64,000 bases of DNA from Streptococcus equinus (GTDB taxonomy: Bacteria > Bacillota > Bacilli > Lactobacillales > Streptococcaceae). The notes beneath the pieces were generated by a model that ran no database searches, was not told the DNA's origin, and saw nothing but the letters and a program-made list of their open reading frames with translations. The stretch spans positions 310,001 through 374,000 of the forward strand of contig NZ_FNJK01000001.1 in the NCBI RefSeq assembly GCF_900104225.1, read 5' to 3'. The translations under genes were made by a program, and so were the position numbers. Positions 28,095 through 36,076 of this stretch are shown one piece after another (position 1 is the first letter of the stretch; every line of letters begins with the position of its first letter).

Positions 28095-28664
28095 ATGAAA
28101 AAGCGATTAAAACTTGTTCTGACTTTAGTCTTGTCACTTTGTATGGTGACAGCTTGTACAAGTCACTCAGAAAATCATACAAAACAAAGTTCAACAACTA
28201 AAACAAGTACCAAAGTCACAACTTCTAGTTCAAGTAGCATTTCGTCATCGGTTTCTTCAGAAAGTCAATCATCATCAACAGAAGCTTCATCTTCACAAGC
28301 CGAACAAGACATTGAACCAATTTACACAGGTGCTATTTTAAAAGCAAATTATTCTACTATGGCTGGAAATTGGCAAAATGCCGCAGGTGATGTTTTAACT
28401 TTTAATGACAAAGGTTTAGCAACTGAAGGCATGACACCTAATATCTTAGATATTGATCAAAATGGCATTCTGTTATTAGATGTTCAGACTGGTGCAAGAT
28501 CAAATGTTACTTTGTATATTGTTCCTGCAGGGACTTCATTTTCATCAGATTATCTAAATGGACAAGCTGATAACACAGACGTTTCAAAAGATCGCGTGAT
28601 TTCATCAGCTGACATCAATTCAGGTGATTTGGCTAATAAGGCCTACTATCATGTTTCACGATAA
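28095..28664 (+). CDS. Lipoprotein, DUF6287-like
   Basis: A 189-aa lipoprotein. A basic start and hydrophobic segment lead to the lipobox VTAC with Cys21. A Ser/Thr-rich linker (about 25-70) is followed by a compact domain. That domain has AGNWQNAAGDVLTFNDKGL, a pattern seen in DUF6287-type streptococcal lipoproteins. I use ATG 28095 with GGGGGAGA just upstream rather than an in-frame ATG at 28041 that would overlap the GH25 gene. It is likely co-transcribed with the lysin. Function is unknown; a role near the cell wall is inferred only from the neighbour. Confidence 0.83.
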   Translation: MKKRLKLVLTLVLSLCMVTACTSHSENHTKQSSTTKTSTKVTTSSSSSISSSVSSESQSSSTEASSSQAEQDIEPIYTGAILKANYSTMAGNWQNAAGDVLTFNDKGLATEGMTPNILDIDQNGILLLDVQTGARSNVTLYIVPAGTSFSSDYLNGQADNTDVSKDRVISSADINSGDLANKAYYHVSR

Positions 28665-28692
28665 CTCTGCTTTTTTTAAGTAAAGCTTACCT

Positions 28693-28720
28693 AAAAAACA
28701 ACCCATGTGGTTGTTTTTTT
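28693..28720 (+). terminator. Rho-independent terminator after the lipoprotein gene
   Basis: The stem AACAACC/GGTTGTT, extended by A-T pairs to both sides, spans 28693-28719 with a five-base loop and ends in seven T. Confidence 0.9.
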
Positions 28721-28733
28721 GTAACCGATTATG

Positions 28734-28742
28734 TGATATAAT
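28734..28742 (+). promoter_or_regulatory. Extended -10 promoter of pepT
   Basis: TG at 28734 and TATAAT at 28737-28742 form an extended -10. The -35 region overlaps the preceding terminator T tract and is weak. It lies 27 bases upstream of the start. Confidence 0.65.
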
Positions 28743-28769
28743 AGTTAACGAGAAAAATAGAGGTGAATG

Positions 28770-29987
28770 ATGTCTTACGAAAACTTATTAAATCGTTTTT
28801 TAACCTACGTTAAAGTTAATACACGTAGTAATCCAGATAGTACTACAACACCATCGACACAAACTCAAGTCGATTTTGCTTTGAACATTTTGAAACCTGA
28901 GATGGAGTCTGTTGGTTTGCAAGATGTTCATTATTTAACAAATGGTTATCTTGTTGGTACACTACCAGCTAACGATTCAACAAAAATACGTAAAATCGGA
29001 TTTATTGCTCACATGGATACAGCCGATTTTAATGCAGAAGGAATCAATCCGCAAATTATCGACAATTATGCTGGAGGTTCTATTGAATTAGGTAAATCTG
29101 GTTATGCTCTTTCACCAGAAGAATTTCCAAATTTGAATAATTACTTAGGTCAAACCTTGGTAACAACTGACGGAACAACTCTTCTTGGTTCAGATGATAA
29201 ATCAGGTATTGCTGAAATTATGACAGCCATTGAGTATTTGGTGGCTCATCCTGAAATCAAACACGGTGAAATTCGAGTAGGATTTGGACCAGATGAAGAA
29301 ATTGGTGTCGGAGCTAATAAATTTGATGTTGATGATTTCAATGTTGATTTTGCCTACACTGTTGATGGTGGTCCGCTTGGTGAACTTCAATATGAAACAT
29401 TCAGCGCTGCAAGTTTAGAGATTGATTTCATGGGACGTAATGTTCACCCAGGTACAGCTAAAAATCAAATGATTAATGCTTTACAATTAGCAATTGATTT
29501 CCATAATCAATTACCAGAAGCTGATCGTCCAGAAAATACTGAAGGTTACGAAGGTTTCTACCACTTGCATGGCATGGAAGGTAGTGTTGAAAAAGCACAC
29601 AGTTCATATATTATTCGTGATTTCGAAGATGAATCATTTGAAAATCGTAAAAAATTAGTTCAAGAAATTGCTGATAAAATGAATGCTGAACTTGGCAAAG
29701 ACTGTGTTCTTGTTACGCTTAGTGATCAGTATTACAACATGAAAAAAGTCATTGAAAAAGATATGACTCCTGTAGAATTAGCTAAGGAAGTAATGGAAGA
29801 TTTAGACATTACACCAGTTATTGAACCAATTCGTGGTGGAACTGATGGTTCTAAGATTTCATTTATGGGTATTCCAACACCAAACTTGTTTGCTGGTGGA
29901 GAAAACATGCATGGACGTTTTGAGTTTGTCAGCCTTCAAACAATGGAAAAAGCAGTTGATGTTATTGTTGGAATTGTTCAAAAATAA
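28770..29987 (+). CDS. pepT: Peptidase T (tripeptide aminopeptidase, M20B)
   Basis: A cytoplasmic zinc metallopeptidase that removes the N-terminal residue from tripeptides. The M20 metal-site motifs are present: [26 protein letters not shown] with the catalytic Glu pair, YTVDGG, and the C-terminal [14 protein letters not shown]. The length (405 aa) is normal. The ATG pair at 28767/28770 makes the exact start a one-codon choice. I prefer 28770 because AGAGGTGA then sits at a better distance. The gene is monocistronic or leads into ebsA, which starts 52 bases later. Confidence 0.96.
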   Translation: MSYENLLNRFLTYVKVNTRSNPDSTTTPSTQTQVDFALNILKPEMESVGLQDVHYLTNGYLVGTLPANDSTKIRKIGFIAHMDTADFNAEGINPQIIDNYAGGSIELGKSGYALSPEEFPNLNNYLGQTLVTTDGTTLLGSDDKSGIAEIMTAIEYLVAHPEIKHGEIRVGFGPDEEIGVGANKFDVDDFNVDFAYTVDGGPLGELQYETFSAASLEIDFMGRNVHPGTAKNQMINALQLAIDFHNQLPEADRPENTEGYEGFYHLHGMEGSVEKAHSSYIIRDFEDESFENRKKLVQEIADKMNAELGKDCVLVTLSDQYYNMKKVIEKDMTPVELAKEVMEDLDITPVIEPIRGGTDGSKISFMGIPTPNLFAGGENMHGRFEFVSLQTMEKAVDVIVGIVQK

Positions 29988-30039
29988 TTAAGCTTTATCT
30001 AAGCGTTATTTGTTAGAATTAGCTAAATGGAGGACCGCA

Positions 30040-30531
30040 ATGATTAAAATCTTTGGAAAGATTCGATACCATTGGCAACCAGAATTATCTTGGTCAGTTA
30101 TTTATTGGTCGATTGCAATGGTTCCGATGTTTATCGGTTTATCATTATTATTTGAGCGGACAAAGATACCAAGTCAATTTTTTGTGTTATTCGCTATTTT
30201 TATCATTTTAGTTGGATTAGGATTCCATCGTTATTTTGTGATTGAAGAAGATGGAAAACTTCGAATTGTTTCGTTAAATCCATTTAAGAGATCAAGACTT
30301 GCAATTGCACAAATTGAGTGTGTTGAAGTGAATAAGTCAGGTTTGATTTTAAAAGTCAAAAATCAGAAAGATAGAATTTTTTCAATGCGAAAATGGCCTA
30401 AGAAGTATTTCTTAGATGCTTTGGCAGTTCATCCAGATTTTCGTGGTACGGTTGAATTGACGGATAATTTTATTAAACTTGATTATTTTGAGGCTTATAA
30501 GTCTGACAAAAAAGCCCCTACTAAATTGTAA
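30040..30531 (+). CDS. EbsA-family membrane protein
   Basis: A 163-aa protein with two adjacent hydrophobic segments (about 20-42 and 47-65) and a C-terminal cytoplasmic-type domain rich in basic and aromatic residues. It belongs to the EbsA family found next to the ferredoxin gene in many streptococci. EbsA was named in enterococci in connection with aggregation-substance receptor genes, but its molecular role is unclear. The start at 30040 has TGGAGG (30028-30033) at 6-base spacing. The upstream in-frame TTG at 30010 has no site. Its last 11 coding bases overlap the convergent ferredoxin gene. Confidence 0.8.
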   Translation: MIKIFGKIRYHWQPELSWSVIYWSIAMVPMFIGLSLLFERTKIPSQFFVLFAIFIILVGLGFHRYFVIEEDGKLRIVSLNPFKRSRLAIAQIECVEVNKSGLILKVKNQKDRIFSMRKWPKKYFLDALAVHPDFRGTVELTDNFIKLDYFEAYKSDKKAPTKL

Positions 30532-30539
30532 GGGCTTTG
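30508..30539 (-). terminator. Terminator for the ferredoxin gene, nested in the end of ebsA
   Basis: AAAGCCC (30511-30517) pairs with GGGCTTT (30532-30538). Read on the minus strand, the hairpin is followed by a run of T. It overlaps the final codons of both convergent genes. On the plus strand no T run follows, so it is probably one-directional. Confidence 0.75.
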
Positions 30540-30715
30540 GTTGGACAAGATTTGACAGCGAGAAGTGTGTCTTTGTCTGAGTCAGGGATTGTTTGTTCTA
30601 GTAAATCAGAATCAGCAAATTTCACAATGCCATCATCATGGTAATCAAAATGATTAGAGTATGTTTGGCAGAGGCCACAGGCAATACATTTTTCAGGAAT
30701 TATTGATACTTTCAT
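30521..30715 (-). CDS. fer: Small [4Fe-4S] ferredoxin
   Basis: A 64-aa electron carrier. The cluster ligands are Cys10, Cys13 and Cys16 (CIACGLC) plus Cys57 (SCPTKAL), the arrangement of a single-cluster bacterial ferredoxin. The remaining chain is acidic. The gene runs opposite to its neighbours and converges on ebsA with an 11-base overlap. No Shine-Dalgarno is visible before the ATG, and a -10-like element ends 6 bases upstream, so translation may be leaderless. The redox partner is unknown. Confidence 0.92.
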   Translation of the reverse strand: MKVSIIPEKCIACGLCQTYSNHFDYHDDGIVKFADSDLLEQTIPDSDKDTLLAVKSCPTKALTI

Positions 30716-30721
30716 ATTATC

Positions 30722-30750
30722 ATTGTAATATGAATTGATATATTTAACAA
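30722..30750 (-). promoter_or_regulatory. Putative ferredoxin promoter giving a leaderless mRNA
   Basis: On the minus strand, -35 TTGTTA (30750-30745), a 17-base spacer and -10 TACAAT (30727-30722). Transcription would start near 30715, the A of the ATG. Confidence 0.5.
30736..30744 (+). promoter_or_regulatory. Extended -10 of the LysM gene, overlapping the divergent ferredoxin promoter
   Basis: TG at 30736-30737 then TATATT at 30739-30744. No clear -35. It lies within the spacer of the opposing ferredoxin promoter, so the two promoters share about 30 bases. Confidence 0.5.
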
Positions 30751-30759
30751 GGGGACATT

Positions 30760-31236
30760 ATGGCAAAACAACCATGGGAAGAAAAAGTAGTCGATGACAA
30801 CGAAATCAGAATTAGCCGTAAAACAAAAGGTTCTGTTATCAGCACACCTTTGTTAACAGCTTTATTGAGTGTTTTCTTTGTTATTGTTGTTGCGATTTTG
30901 TTTGTTGTTTTTTACACTTCAAATCGTGGTGGTGACAAAGCGTCTGAAACATCAAACTTTTATGGCGCATCATCTAGTGTTGTTTCTTCATCAGAAGCGA
31001 CAAGCTCTGAATCAGCTTCAAGTGAGGCTCCTTCAACAGATGATAGTTCTAGTGATACAACTGAGTCATCAAGTGAAAGTAATGGAGATACTATTACAGT
31101 CATGTCTGGTGAAGGTGCGGCATCAATTGCTGCGCGTGCAGGAATTTCAGTTGATAAACTATACGAGCTCAATCCAGACCACATGACTTCAGGATACTGG
31201 TATGCAAATCCTGGAGATGAAGTACATATTAATTAG
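30760..31236 (+). CDS. Membrane-anchored LysM protein
   Basis: A 158-aa protein with a short charged cytoplasmic N terminus, one membrane segment (about 29-54), a Ser/Thr/Glu-rich extracellular spacer (about 60-108) and a C-terminal LysM domain. In the LysM domain, ITVMSGEGAASIAARAG leads to NPGDEVHI. LysM binds the GlcNAc-containing backbone of peptidoglycan, so the protein probably bridges membrane and wall. No catalytic domain is visible. It starts with AAGGGGA at good distance and lies 15 bases before cmk, with which it is probably co-transcribed. The order LysM-cmk-infC is common in streptococci. Confidence 0.87.
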   Translation: MAKQPWEEKVVDDNEIRISRKTKGSVISTPLLTALLSVFFVIVVAILFVVFYTSNRGGDKASETSNFYGASSSVVSSSEATSSESASSEAPSTDDSSSDTTESSSESNGDTITVMSGEGAASIAARAGISVDKLYELNPDHMTSGYWYANPGDEVHIN

Positions 31237-31251
31237 GAAGAAAAAGGAATC

Positions 31252-31932
31252 ATGAAATCAATTAGAATTGCGATTGATGGTCCTGCTTCAAGTGGAAAGA
31301 GTACGGTAGCCAAGATTATTGCTAAAAATCTTGGCTATACTTATCTTGATACTGGAGCAATGTACCGTTCAGCAACTTATTTAGCATTACAAAATAAATT
31401 AACAGAAAAAGATGTAGAAGGTATTTTAAAAGCTTTGGCTAATAATCCAGTGTCATTTGGTCGTGCTGAAGATGGTAGTCAAACAGTATTTGTTGGCGAT
31501 AAAGATGTTACCCTTGCCATTCGCCAAAACGATGTGACAAATAACGTCTCATGGGTAGCTGCTATTCCAGAAGTTCGTGAAGAACTCGTAAGACAACAAC
31601 GTCGCATTGCTGAAAATGGTGCAATCATCATGGATGGTCGCGATATTGGTACAGTTGTTTTACCAGATGCAGAACTAAAAATCTTCTTGATTGCTTCTGT
31701 TGAAGAACGTGCAGAACGTCGTTTCAAAGAAAATAAAGAAAAAGGAATTGAAACAGACTTTGAAACACTTAAACGTGAAATTGCAGAACGTGACTACAAA
31801 GATAGTCATCGAAAAGTTTCACCATTAAAAGCTGCTGAAGATGCAATCACATTTGATACAACAGGTGTTGATATTAACGGTGTTGTGAAATTTATTCAAG
31901 AAAAAGCAGAAAAAATCATTGACATGGACTAG
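31252..31932 (+). CDS. cmk: Cytidylate kinase
   Basis: This enzyme phosphorylates CMP and dCMP using ATP and feeds pyrimidine nucleotide pools. The protein has 226 aa, which is normal. The P-loop GPASSGKST is at about residues 10-18. The substrate segment [11 protein letters not shown] and the [20 protein letters not shown] block with its conserved Arg-Asp are clear. The AGGAAGAAAAAGGA leader supplies a ribosome site. The last codons contain the -35 element of the infC promoter, so the 3' end of cmk also carries a regulatory function. Confidence 0.97.
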   Translation: MKSIRIAIDGPASSGKSTVAKIIAKNLGYTYLDTGAMYRSATYLALQNKLTEKDVEGILKALANNPVSFGRAEDGSQTVFVGDKDVTLAIRQNDVTNNVSWVAAIPEVREELVRQQRRIAENGAIIMDGRDIGTVVLPDAELKIFLIASVEERAERRFKENKEKGIETDFETLKREIAERDYKDSHRKVSPLKAAEDAITFDTTGVDINGVVKFIQEKAEKIIDMD

Positions 31933-31947
31933 TCTCTATGATAGAAT
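31919..31947 (+). promoter_or_regulatory. Promoter of the infC-rpmI-rplT operon
   Basis: A perfect -35 TTGACA (31919-31924), a 17-base spacer and -10 TAGAAT (31942-31947). The -35 overlaps the last cmk codons. An overlapping TATAAT at 31947-31952 has no matched -35. Confidence 0.8.
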
Positions 31948-31954
31948 ATAATCA

Positions 31955-32090
31955 ATGAGAAAAGCAGAAGTGAGAACTTCTCGCCTTGCGACTACGGTTG
32001 TCTGGCCCAACATGTCAAAGATTCCGATAGGAATATTACGTGTGTGCGGGCTTGAGTTATCAAGTCCGTTTCGTTTTTCTCTAAAAAAAT
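31955..32090 (+). ncRNA. infC operon leader RNA, L20-leader-type attenuator
   Basis: About 135 transcribed, non-coding bases precede infC. They can form AGAAGT/ACTTCT closed by a GAGA tetraloop (31966-31981) and ATTCC/GGAAT around a GATA loop near 32016-32030. A final 9-bp hairpin at 32047-32068 is followed by a T-rich tract. The final element looks like an intrinsic terminator inside the leader. In other Firmicutes, ribosomal protein L20 controls this operon through such a leader. That L20 is the ligand here is inference. Confidence 0.7.
32046..32078 (+). terminator. Attenuator hairpin in the infC leader
   Basis: CGGGCTTGA (32047-32055) pairs with TCAAGTCCG (32060-32068, one G-U) around GTTA, then TTTCGTTTTT. 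Its position before infC suggests conditional termination. Confidence 0.75.
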
Positions 32091-32105
32091 AAAGAGGTGA
32101 AAATC

Positions 32106-32627
32106 ATAGCTAAGAAAGATCTATTCATTAACGATGAAATCCGCGTTCGCGAAGTTCGTCTCGTTGGTCTTGATGGTGAACAATTAGGAATCAAACCATT
32201 ATCAGAAGCTCAAGCTATCGCTGACGATGCTAATGTTGACTTGGTTCTAATTCAACCACAAGCTACGCCACCTGTTGCTAAAATTATGGACTACGGAAAG
32301 TTCAAATTTGAGTATCAAAAGAAACGTAAGGAACAACGTAAAAAACAAAGCGTTGTGACTGTTAAAGAAGTTCGTCTTAGCCCAGTTATCGATAAAGGTG
32401 ACTTCGAGACTAAACTTCGTAATGGCCGTAAATTCCTTGAAAAAGGAAACAAAGTGAAAGTCTCAATTCGCTTTAGAGGTCGTATGATTACTCACAAAGA
32501 AATTGGAGCAAAGGTATTGGCTGAATTTGCAGAAAGAACGCAAGATATTGCTATTATTGAGCAAAGAGCTAAGATGGATGGACGTCAAATGTTCATGCAA
32601 CTTGCTCCAATTCCAGACAAAAAATAA
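32106..32627 (+). CDS. infC: Translation initiation factor IF-3, probable AUA start
   Basis: IF-3 binds the 30S subunit and discriminates start codons. After the opening residues comes [18 protein letters not shown], then [18 protein letters not shown], then the C-terminal domain ending QLAPIPDKK. The usual annotation choice, GTG 32097, is itself part of the only Shine-Dalgarno (AGAGGTG, 32093-32099). The plausible start is the ATA at 32106, 6 bases after that site (173 aa), or ATC at 32103. Non-AUG starts are established for infC of E. coli and Bacillus, where IF-3 represses itself through them. Confidence 0.9.
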   Translation: MAKKDLFINDEIRVREVRLVGLDGEQLGIKPLSEAQAIADDANVDLVLIQPQATPPVAKIMDYGKFKFEYQKKRKEQRKKQSVVTVKEVRLSPVIDKGDFETKLRNGRKFLEKGNKVKVSIRFRGRMITHKEIGAKVLAEFAERTQDIAIIEQRAKMDGRQMFMQLAPIPDKK

Positions 32628-32665
32628 TTGTCAATTTTAAACTATTTTAAGAGGAGAATTCTAAA

Positions 32666-32866
32666 ATGCCAAAACAAAAAACTCACCGCGCATCAGCTAA
32701 ACGTTTCAAACGTACAGGTTCTGGTGGATTGAAACGCTTCCGCGCATTTACTTCACACCGTTTCCACGGTAAAACTAAAAAACAACGTCGTCATCTTCGT
32801 AAAGCAGCTATGGTGCACTCAGGAGATTTCAAACGTATTAAAGCAATGCTTTCAGGTCTTAAATAA
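32666..32866 (+). CDS. rpmI: 50S ribosomal protein L35 (bL35)
   Basis: A 66-aa, very basic ribosomal protein of the large subunit. It starts [18 protein letters not shown], contains the [18 protein letters not shown] core and ends MLSGLK, all typical for bL35. GAGGAGAA precedes the ATG. It lies between infC and rplT in the standard order, and all three are presumably made from the infC promoter. Confidence 0.98.
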   Translation: MPKQKTHRASAKRFKRTGSGGLKRFRAFTSHRFHGKTKKQRRHLRKAAMVHSGDFKRIKAMLSGLK

Positions 32867-32917
32867 GACGAAAGCAATTACTCGATATTATTAAGAATTA
32901 TTTGGAGGAGAATATAA

Positions 32918-33277
32918 ATGGCTCGTGTTAAAGGTGGCGTTGTATCTCGTAAACGTCGTAAACGTGTATTGAAACTTGCTAAAGGTTACTATGGTGCAAA
33001 ACATATCTTGTTCCGTACTGCAAAAGAACAAGTAATGAACTCTTACTACTATGCATACCGTGACCGTCGTCAGAAAAAACGTGATTTCCGTAAACTTTGG
33101 ATCACTCGTATCAATGCGGCAGCTCGTATGAACGGTTTGTCATACTCACAATTGATGCACGGTTTGAAATTGGCTGAAATCGAAGTTAACCGTAAAATGC
33201 TTGCTGATTTAGCAGTTAACGATGCAGCAGCTTTCACAGCTCTTGCAGATGCAGCTAAAGCTAAACTTGGTAAATAA
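32918..33277 (+). CDS. rplT: 50S ribosomal protein L20 (bL20)
   Basis: A 119-aa basic protein needed early in 50S assembly. In Bacillus it also represses its own operon by binding the leader RNA. Characteristic segments are [36 protein letters not shown] and [15 protein letters not shown] strong TTGGAGGAGA ribosome site is present. It is the last gene of the operon, and a terminator begins 8 bases after the stop. Confidence 0.98.
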   Translation: MARVKGGVVSRKRRKRVLKLAKGYYGAKHILFRTAKEQVMNSYYYAYRDRRQKKRDFRKLWITRINAAARMNGLSYSQLMHGLKLAEIEVNRKMLADLAVNDAAAFTALADAAKAKLGK

Positions 33278-33284
33278 GAATGAT

Positions 33285-33316
33285 TAAAAAGCTAACCACT
33301 TGGTTGGCTTTTTTCT
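33285..33316 (+). terminator. Rho-independent terminator after rplT
   Basis: AAGCTAACC pairs with GGTTGGCTT (one G-U pair) around ACTT, positions 33289-33310, then TTTT. It ends the infC operon. Confidence 0.9.
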
Positions 33317-33604
33317 TTGTCCACTCACAGGTTTAAAACGGAGTTTAAGGAGAAGTTATAGACTAGTTTGCTATCTGATTTGAGGTTAGTTGCGCTCTTT
33401 GGAAATTAAAAATTAACTTGCTAACAGCATTGTAGCAAGTCTATTTATTAGTCTTTTAAGCTGCTTTTTCTTTAAAAATACTTAGTTTATGATTAACAAG
33501 TCTTCTTTTAGTTATCAATGATGTATTGGAGGTTTTAAATAACTTTGAGTTAAAGATTTTTTCATGTTAAAGTGGAAGTAGCAAAGCGGTCATTAATAGA
33601 GATA
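33317..33604. other. Gene-free AT-rich interval between rplT and ltaS
   Basis: About 290 bases with no credible reading frame. The only structure I see is an 8-bp inverted repeat (33416-33423 with 33433-33440) around a 9-base loop, with no T tract. Two purine-rich, ribosome-site-like strings (near 33347 and 33527) are not followed by open frames. It may be decayed coding sequence. Confidence 0.6.
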
Positions 33605-33641
33605 AAAAAAGAAACTGAGTTAAATTACTCAGTTTCTTTTT
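33605..33641 (-). terminator. Terminator of ltaS (bidirectional)
   Basis: AAAAGAAACTGAGT (33607-33620) pairs perfectly with ACTCAGTTTCTTTT (33627-33640) around a six-base loop. It has A and T tracts on the two sides, so it can act in both directions. It lies just after the ltaS stop. Confidence 0.88.
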
Positions 33642-33644
33642 GGG

Positions 33645-35789
33645 TTATTCATTACTGCTACTAGAGCTACTTGAACTTTCATGTAGTTGCATATAACTTG
33701 GTGCTTTGAACAAATCAGCTGTTGATTGGTCACCACGCTCACTGTATAAGCTTGTTGATTGATCACCACGTTTTTTCTCGATTGATTTAAGTGATTTCAA
33801 GGCGTGAGTATATGATATTGATGAACTGTCAACTTCTTTCAAACCTGTATCATTATCGAAGCGAAGGAGATCTCCGGTTTGAACTTCATCACTAACGGAA
33901 AGTTGTTTAGCAACTGCATCACGAATAGCTTTAGTTGCTGCTTGAGTGTTTTCGTCAGGATTAGTAATCTCTTGACCAGAATCAGTGTAGTAAAGATGTC
34001 CACTGTAACTTGTATAAGTTGGTGTGACGTAATCACCAGATGTTCTAAAGGCAACTGTTTGATTGTTATCACTTGATAACAAGTCTTGACCAAGTTGAAC
34101 ATAGTTTTTAGTATCAATACCTAGCAAGTGTAGTAGTGTTGGTAAGTTGTCTACTTCACCACCGAAGGTATTACTAATGTGTCCTTCAGTAAATCCAGGA
34201 ATGTGAATCATGTAAGGAACTCGTTGCAACATAGCGTTGTCATAATCAGTCCAAGTTTCAGAATCTTTTCCTAGAAGTGGTGCTAAGCTGGTATTTCTTG
34301 AATTAGAGATACCATAGTGGTCACCGTAAAGAACGATAATTGAATTGTCATATAAACCAGATTCTTTTAAGTAGTCAAAGAAAGCTTTGACGGCAGAATC
34401 AAGGTAGTTTGCAGTAGCGAAGTAACCATTAATTGTTTCATCATCAGTTTTAGCAAGTGGGAAACCTTCTTCATCAGAATTTCCGGCCAAACTAGTGTAT
34501 GGGTAGTGGTTACTTACCGTAATAAATTTAGTGTAGAAAGGTTGTTGCATGTGCTCAAGGTATTTAATTGAGTCAGCAAACATGTATTTATCATTCAAAC
34601 CATATTGGAAAGAATTTTCACTATTTTGTTTTGTAAAGTAAGAAGAATCAAAGAAATAGTTGTAGCCCCATTGTTTATAAGCGTTGTTACGATTCCAGAA
34701 GGTACCAACGTTACCGTGGAAAACAGCACTTGTATAATCACCGGTTTGTCCGAGGATAGATGGAGCAGCATAGGCTGTGTTTGTACCACCGTAGTTAACT
34801 AAGTAAGAACCACTGCTAAGCCCAAACAATGATGTTTCCATTAATGTTTCGGCATCAGAAGTTTTACCAGCCTTAACTTGGTGGAAGAAGTTAGAAAATG
34901 CAAGTGTTGAATTTGAATGGTAAAGTGAGTTAAGGAAAGGAGTAACTTCGTACGATTTTCCATCAACTTGCAAATGATAGTCAATCAAAAATTGTTGGAA
35001 ACTTTCCAAGTGAATAACAATAACATTTCGTCCTTTTGCAATCCCGAAGTATTTTGAGTTAGGGGCTGCATAGTGCTCAGAAACATAATCTTGCGCTTCT
35101 TTTAAATCAGAGGCAGTTGCTTCACTACGAACTTTTTCAGTTTGATAAGTTTGATTAGCACTGTAGGCTGTGAATGACGGTAAGCCAAGAGCTCTAACAA
35201 CATAGACATTTGAAAAACCACGTGTTAACAACTCAGGACGATCAATTTCAGCCATGAAAAGGTTAATTGAAAATAAAAGAGTTGATAAAGCTGTAATAGC
35301 AAAGCTAGCGCGCTTGTTAAACGGACGATTATCAACTTTTATTTTCTTAGTAGCAAATAGTGCAAGGAGAACGATGTAATCAATAATGTATACAATATCC
35401 CAAACACGTAGCAAGTTAAGGGCTGAATCACCAAGACCAGCAGAAACTTTACTACTTGCTAGCATTGCACTTACCGTGATAAAATCCGAAAATTCACGGA
35501 AATAAATCGCGTTAGAAATAAGAAGAATATTTAATATTGTGTAGATAATCCAACTAACAATATAAAAAACACGCGTTCTCTTGATATAAAGGCTTAACCC
35601 GAGCAATAACAATCCGAGTGGAATAGGATTGATAAGTGATAATAAAAGTTGGTACGGATTCTCTAGTCCAAGACTAAAGTCAACGTGATAAGCCCACATA
35701 GTTTTAAGCCAGTATAAGGCCAAAAGTGTCAAAATAAATCCCAAACGTGTATTAACCACGTGAGAGACAATTTGTTTCATTTTTTTCAC
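33645..35789 (-). CDS. ltaS: Lipoteichoic acid synthase LtaS
   Basis: This enzyme polymerises glycerol phosphate from phosphatidylglycerol on the outer membrane face to build lipoteichoic acid. The 714-aa protein has five N-terminal membrane segments within about the first 210 residues, followed by an extracellular sulfatase-fold domain. The catalytic Thr is Thr310 in GKTSDAE. HLESFQQF and GDHYGIS supply metal-site residues. The C-terminal tail is unusual for its run of Ser ending in Asn-Glu. The start is GTG 35789, with AAAGGA 10 bases upstream. An ATG at 35780 is the alternative. It is monocistronic. Confidence 0.94.
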   Translation of the reverse strand: MKKMKQIVSHVVNTRLGFILTLLALYWLKTMWAYHVDFSLGLENPYQLLLSLINPIPLGLLLLGLSLYIKRTRVFYIVSWIIYTILNILLISNAIYFREFSDFITVSAMLASSKVSAGLGDSALNLLRVWDIVYIIDYIVLLALFATKKIKVDNRPFNKRASFAITALSTLLFSINLFMAEIDRPELLTRGFSNVYVVRALGLPSFTAYSANQTYQTEKVRSEATASDLKEAQDYVSEHYAAPNSKYFGIAKGRNVIVIHLESFQQFLIDYHLQVDGKSYEVTPFLNSLYHSNSTLAFSNFFHQVKAGKTSDAETLMETSLFGLSSGSYLVNYGGTNTAYAAPSILGQTGDYTSAVFHGNVGTFWNRNNAYKQWGYNYFFDSSYFTKQNSENSFQYGLNDKYMFADSIKYLEHMQQPFYTKFITVSNHYPYTSLAGNSDEEGFPLAKTDDETINGYFATANYLDSAVKAFFDYLKESGLYDNSIIVLYGDHYGISNSRNTSLAPLLGKDSETWTDYDNAMLQRVPYMIHIPGFTEGHISNTFGGEVDNLPTLLHLLGIDTKNYVQLGQDLLSSDNNQTVAFRTSGDYVTPTYTSYSGHLYYTDSGQEITNPDENTQAATKAIRDAVAKQLSVSDEVQTGDLLRFDNDTGLKEVDSSSISYTHALKSLKSIEKKRGDQSTSLYSERGDQSTADLFKAPSYMQLHESSSSSSSSNE

Positions 35790-35840
35790 TGTAGGAACTT
35801 CCTTTATTCTTTTTTTCCTAAAGATAAAATCTCAATTTCA

Positions 35841-35849
35841 ATTATATCA
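35841..35849 (-). promoter_or_regulatory. Extended -10 promoter of ltaS
   Basis: On the minus strand, TGA then TATAAT (35846-35841). The -35 position shows no good match. It is about 52 bases upstream of the GTG start. Confidence 0.6.
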
Positions 35850-36076
35850 TAAAGAAAAGATTTTTAGTACAAGGAACTGTACCCTATTTTAAAGGGATTT
35901 GGCCAACCTAAGGTAATAGTATTGTCTGATTTTTTGATATTCTGGTGAAAAGAAAGGTGGAAATTTTTACTTAATAGTAGTCAAGGCTGAATCGGTTTCT
36001 TCTTTTGTTCGTTTTTTCCATGCTAGATATGGTTTACTGCACTGTAAAATAGGTAAGAAATATAAAATTTAGTGGG
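35850..36076. other. Gene-free interval between divergent ltaS and rlmI
   Basis: No reading frame with a start and ribosome site is visible. A 9-bp inverted repeat links CCTATTTTA (35883-35891) and TAAAATAGG (36045-36053), about 150 bases apart. GTAC repeats flank an 8-base spacer near 35868-35883. No function is assigned. Confidence 0.55.

Noticed and set aside
32097-32099. GTG as the infC start
   Set aside because: It lies inside the Shine-Dalgarno itself and has no upstream ribosome site; kept only as the conventional alternative.
33317-33604. Small RNA gene or pseudogene after rplT
   Set aside because: Only a weak inverted repeat without terminator and no homologous remnant that I can recognise; recorded as an empty interval.
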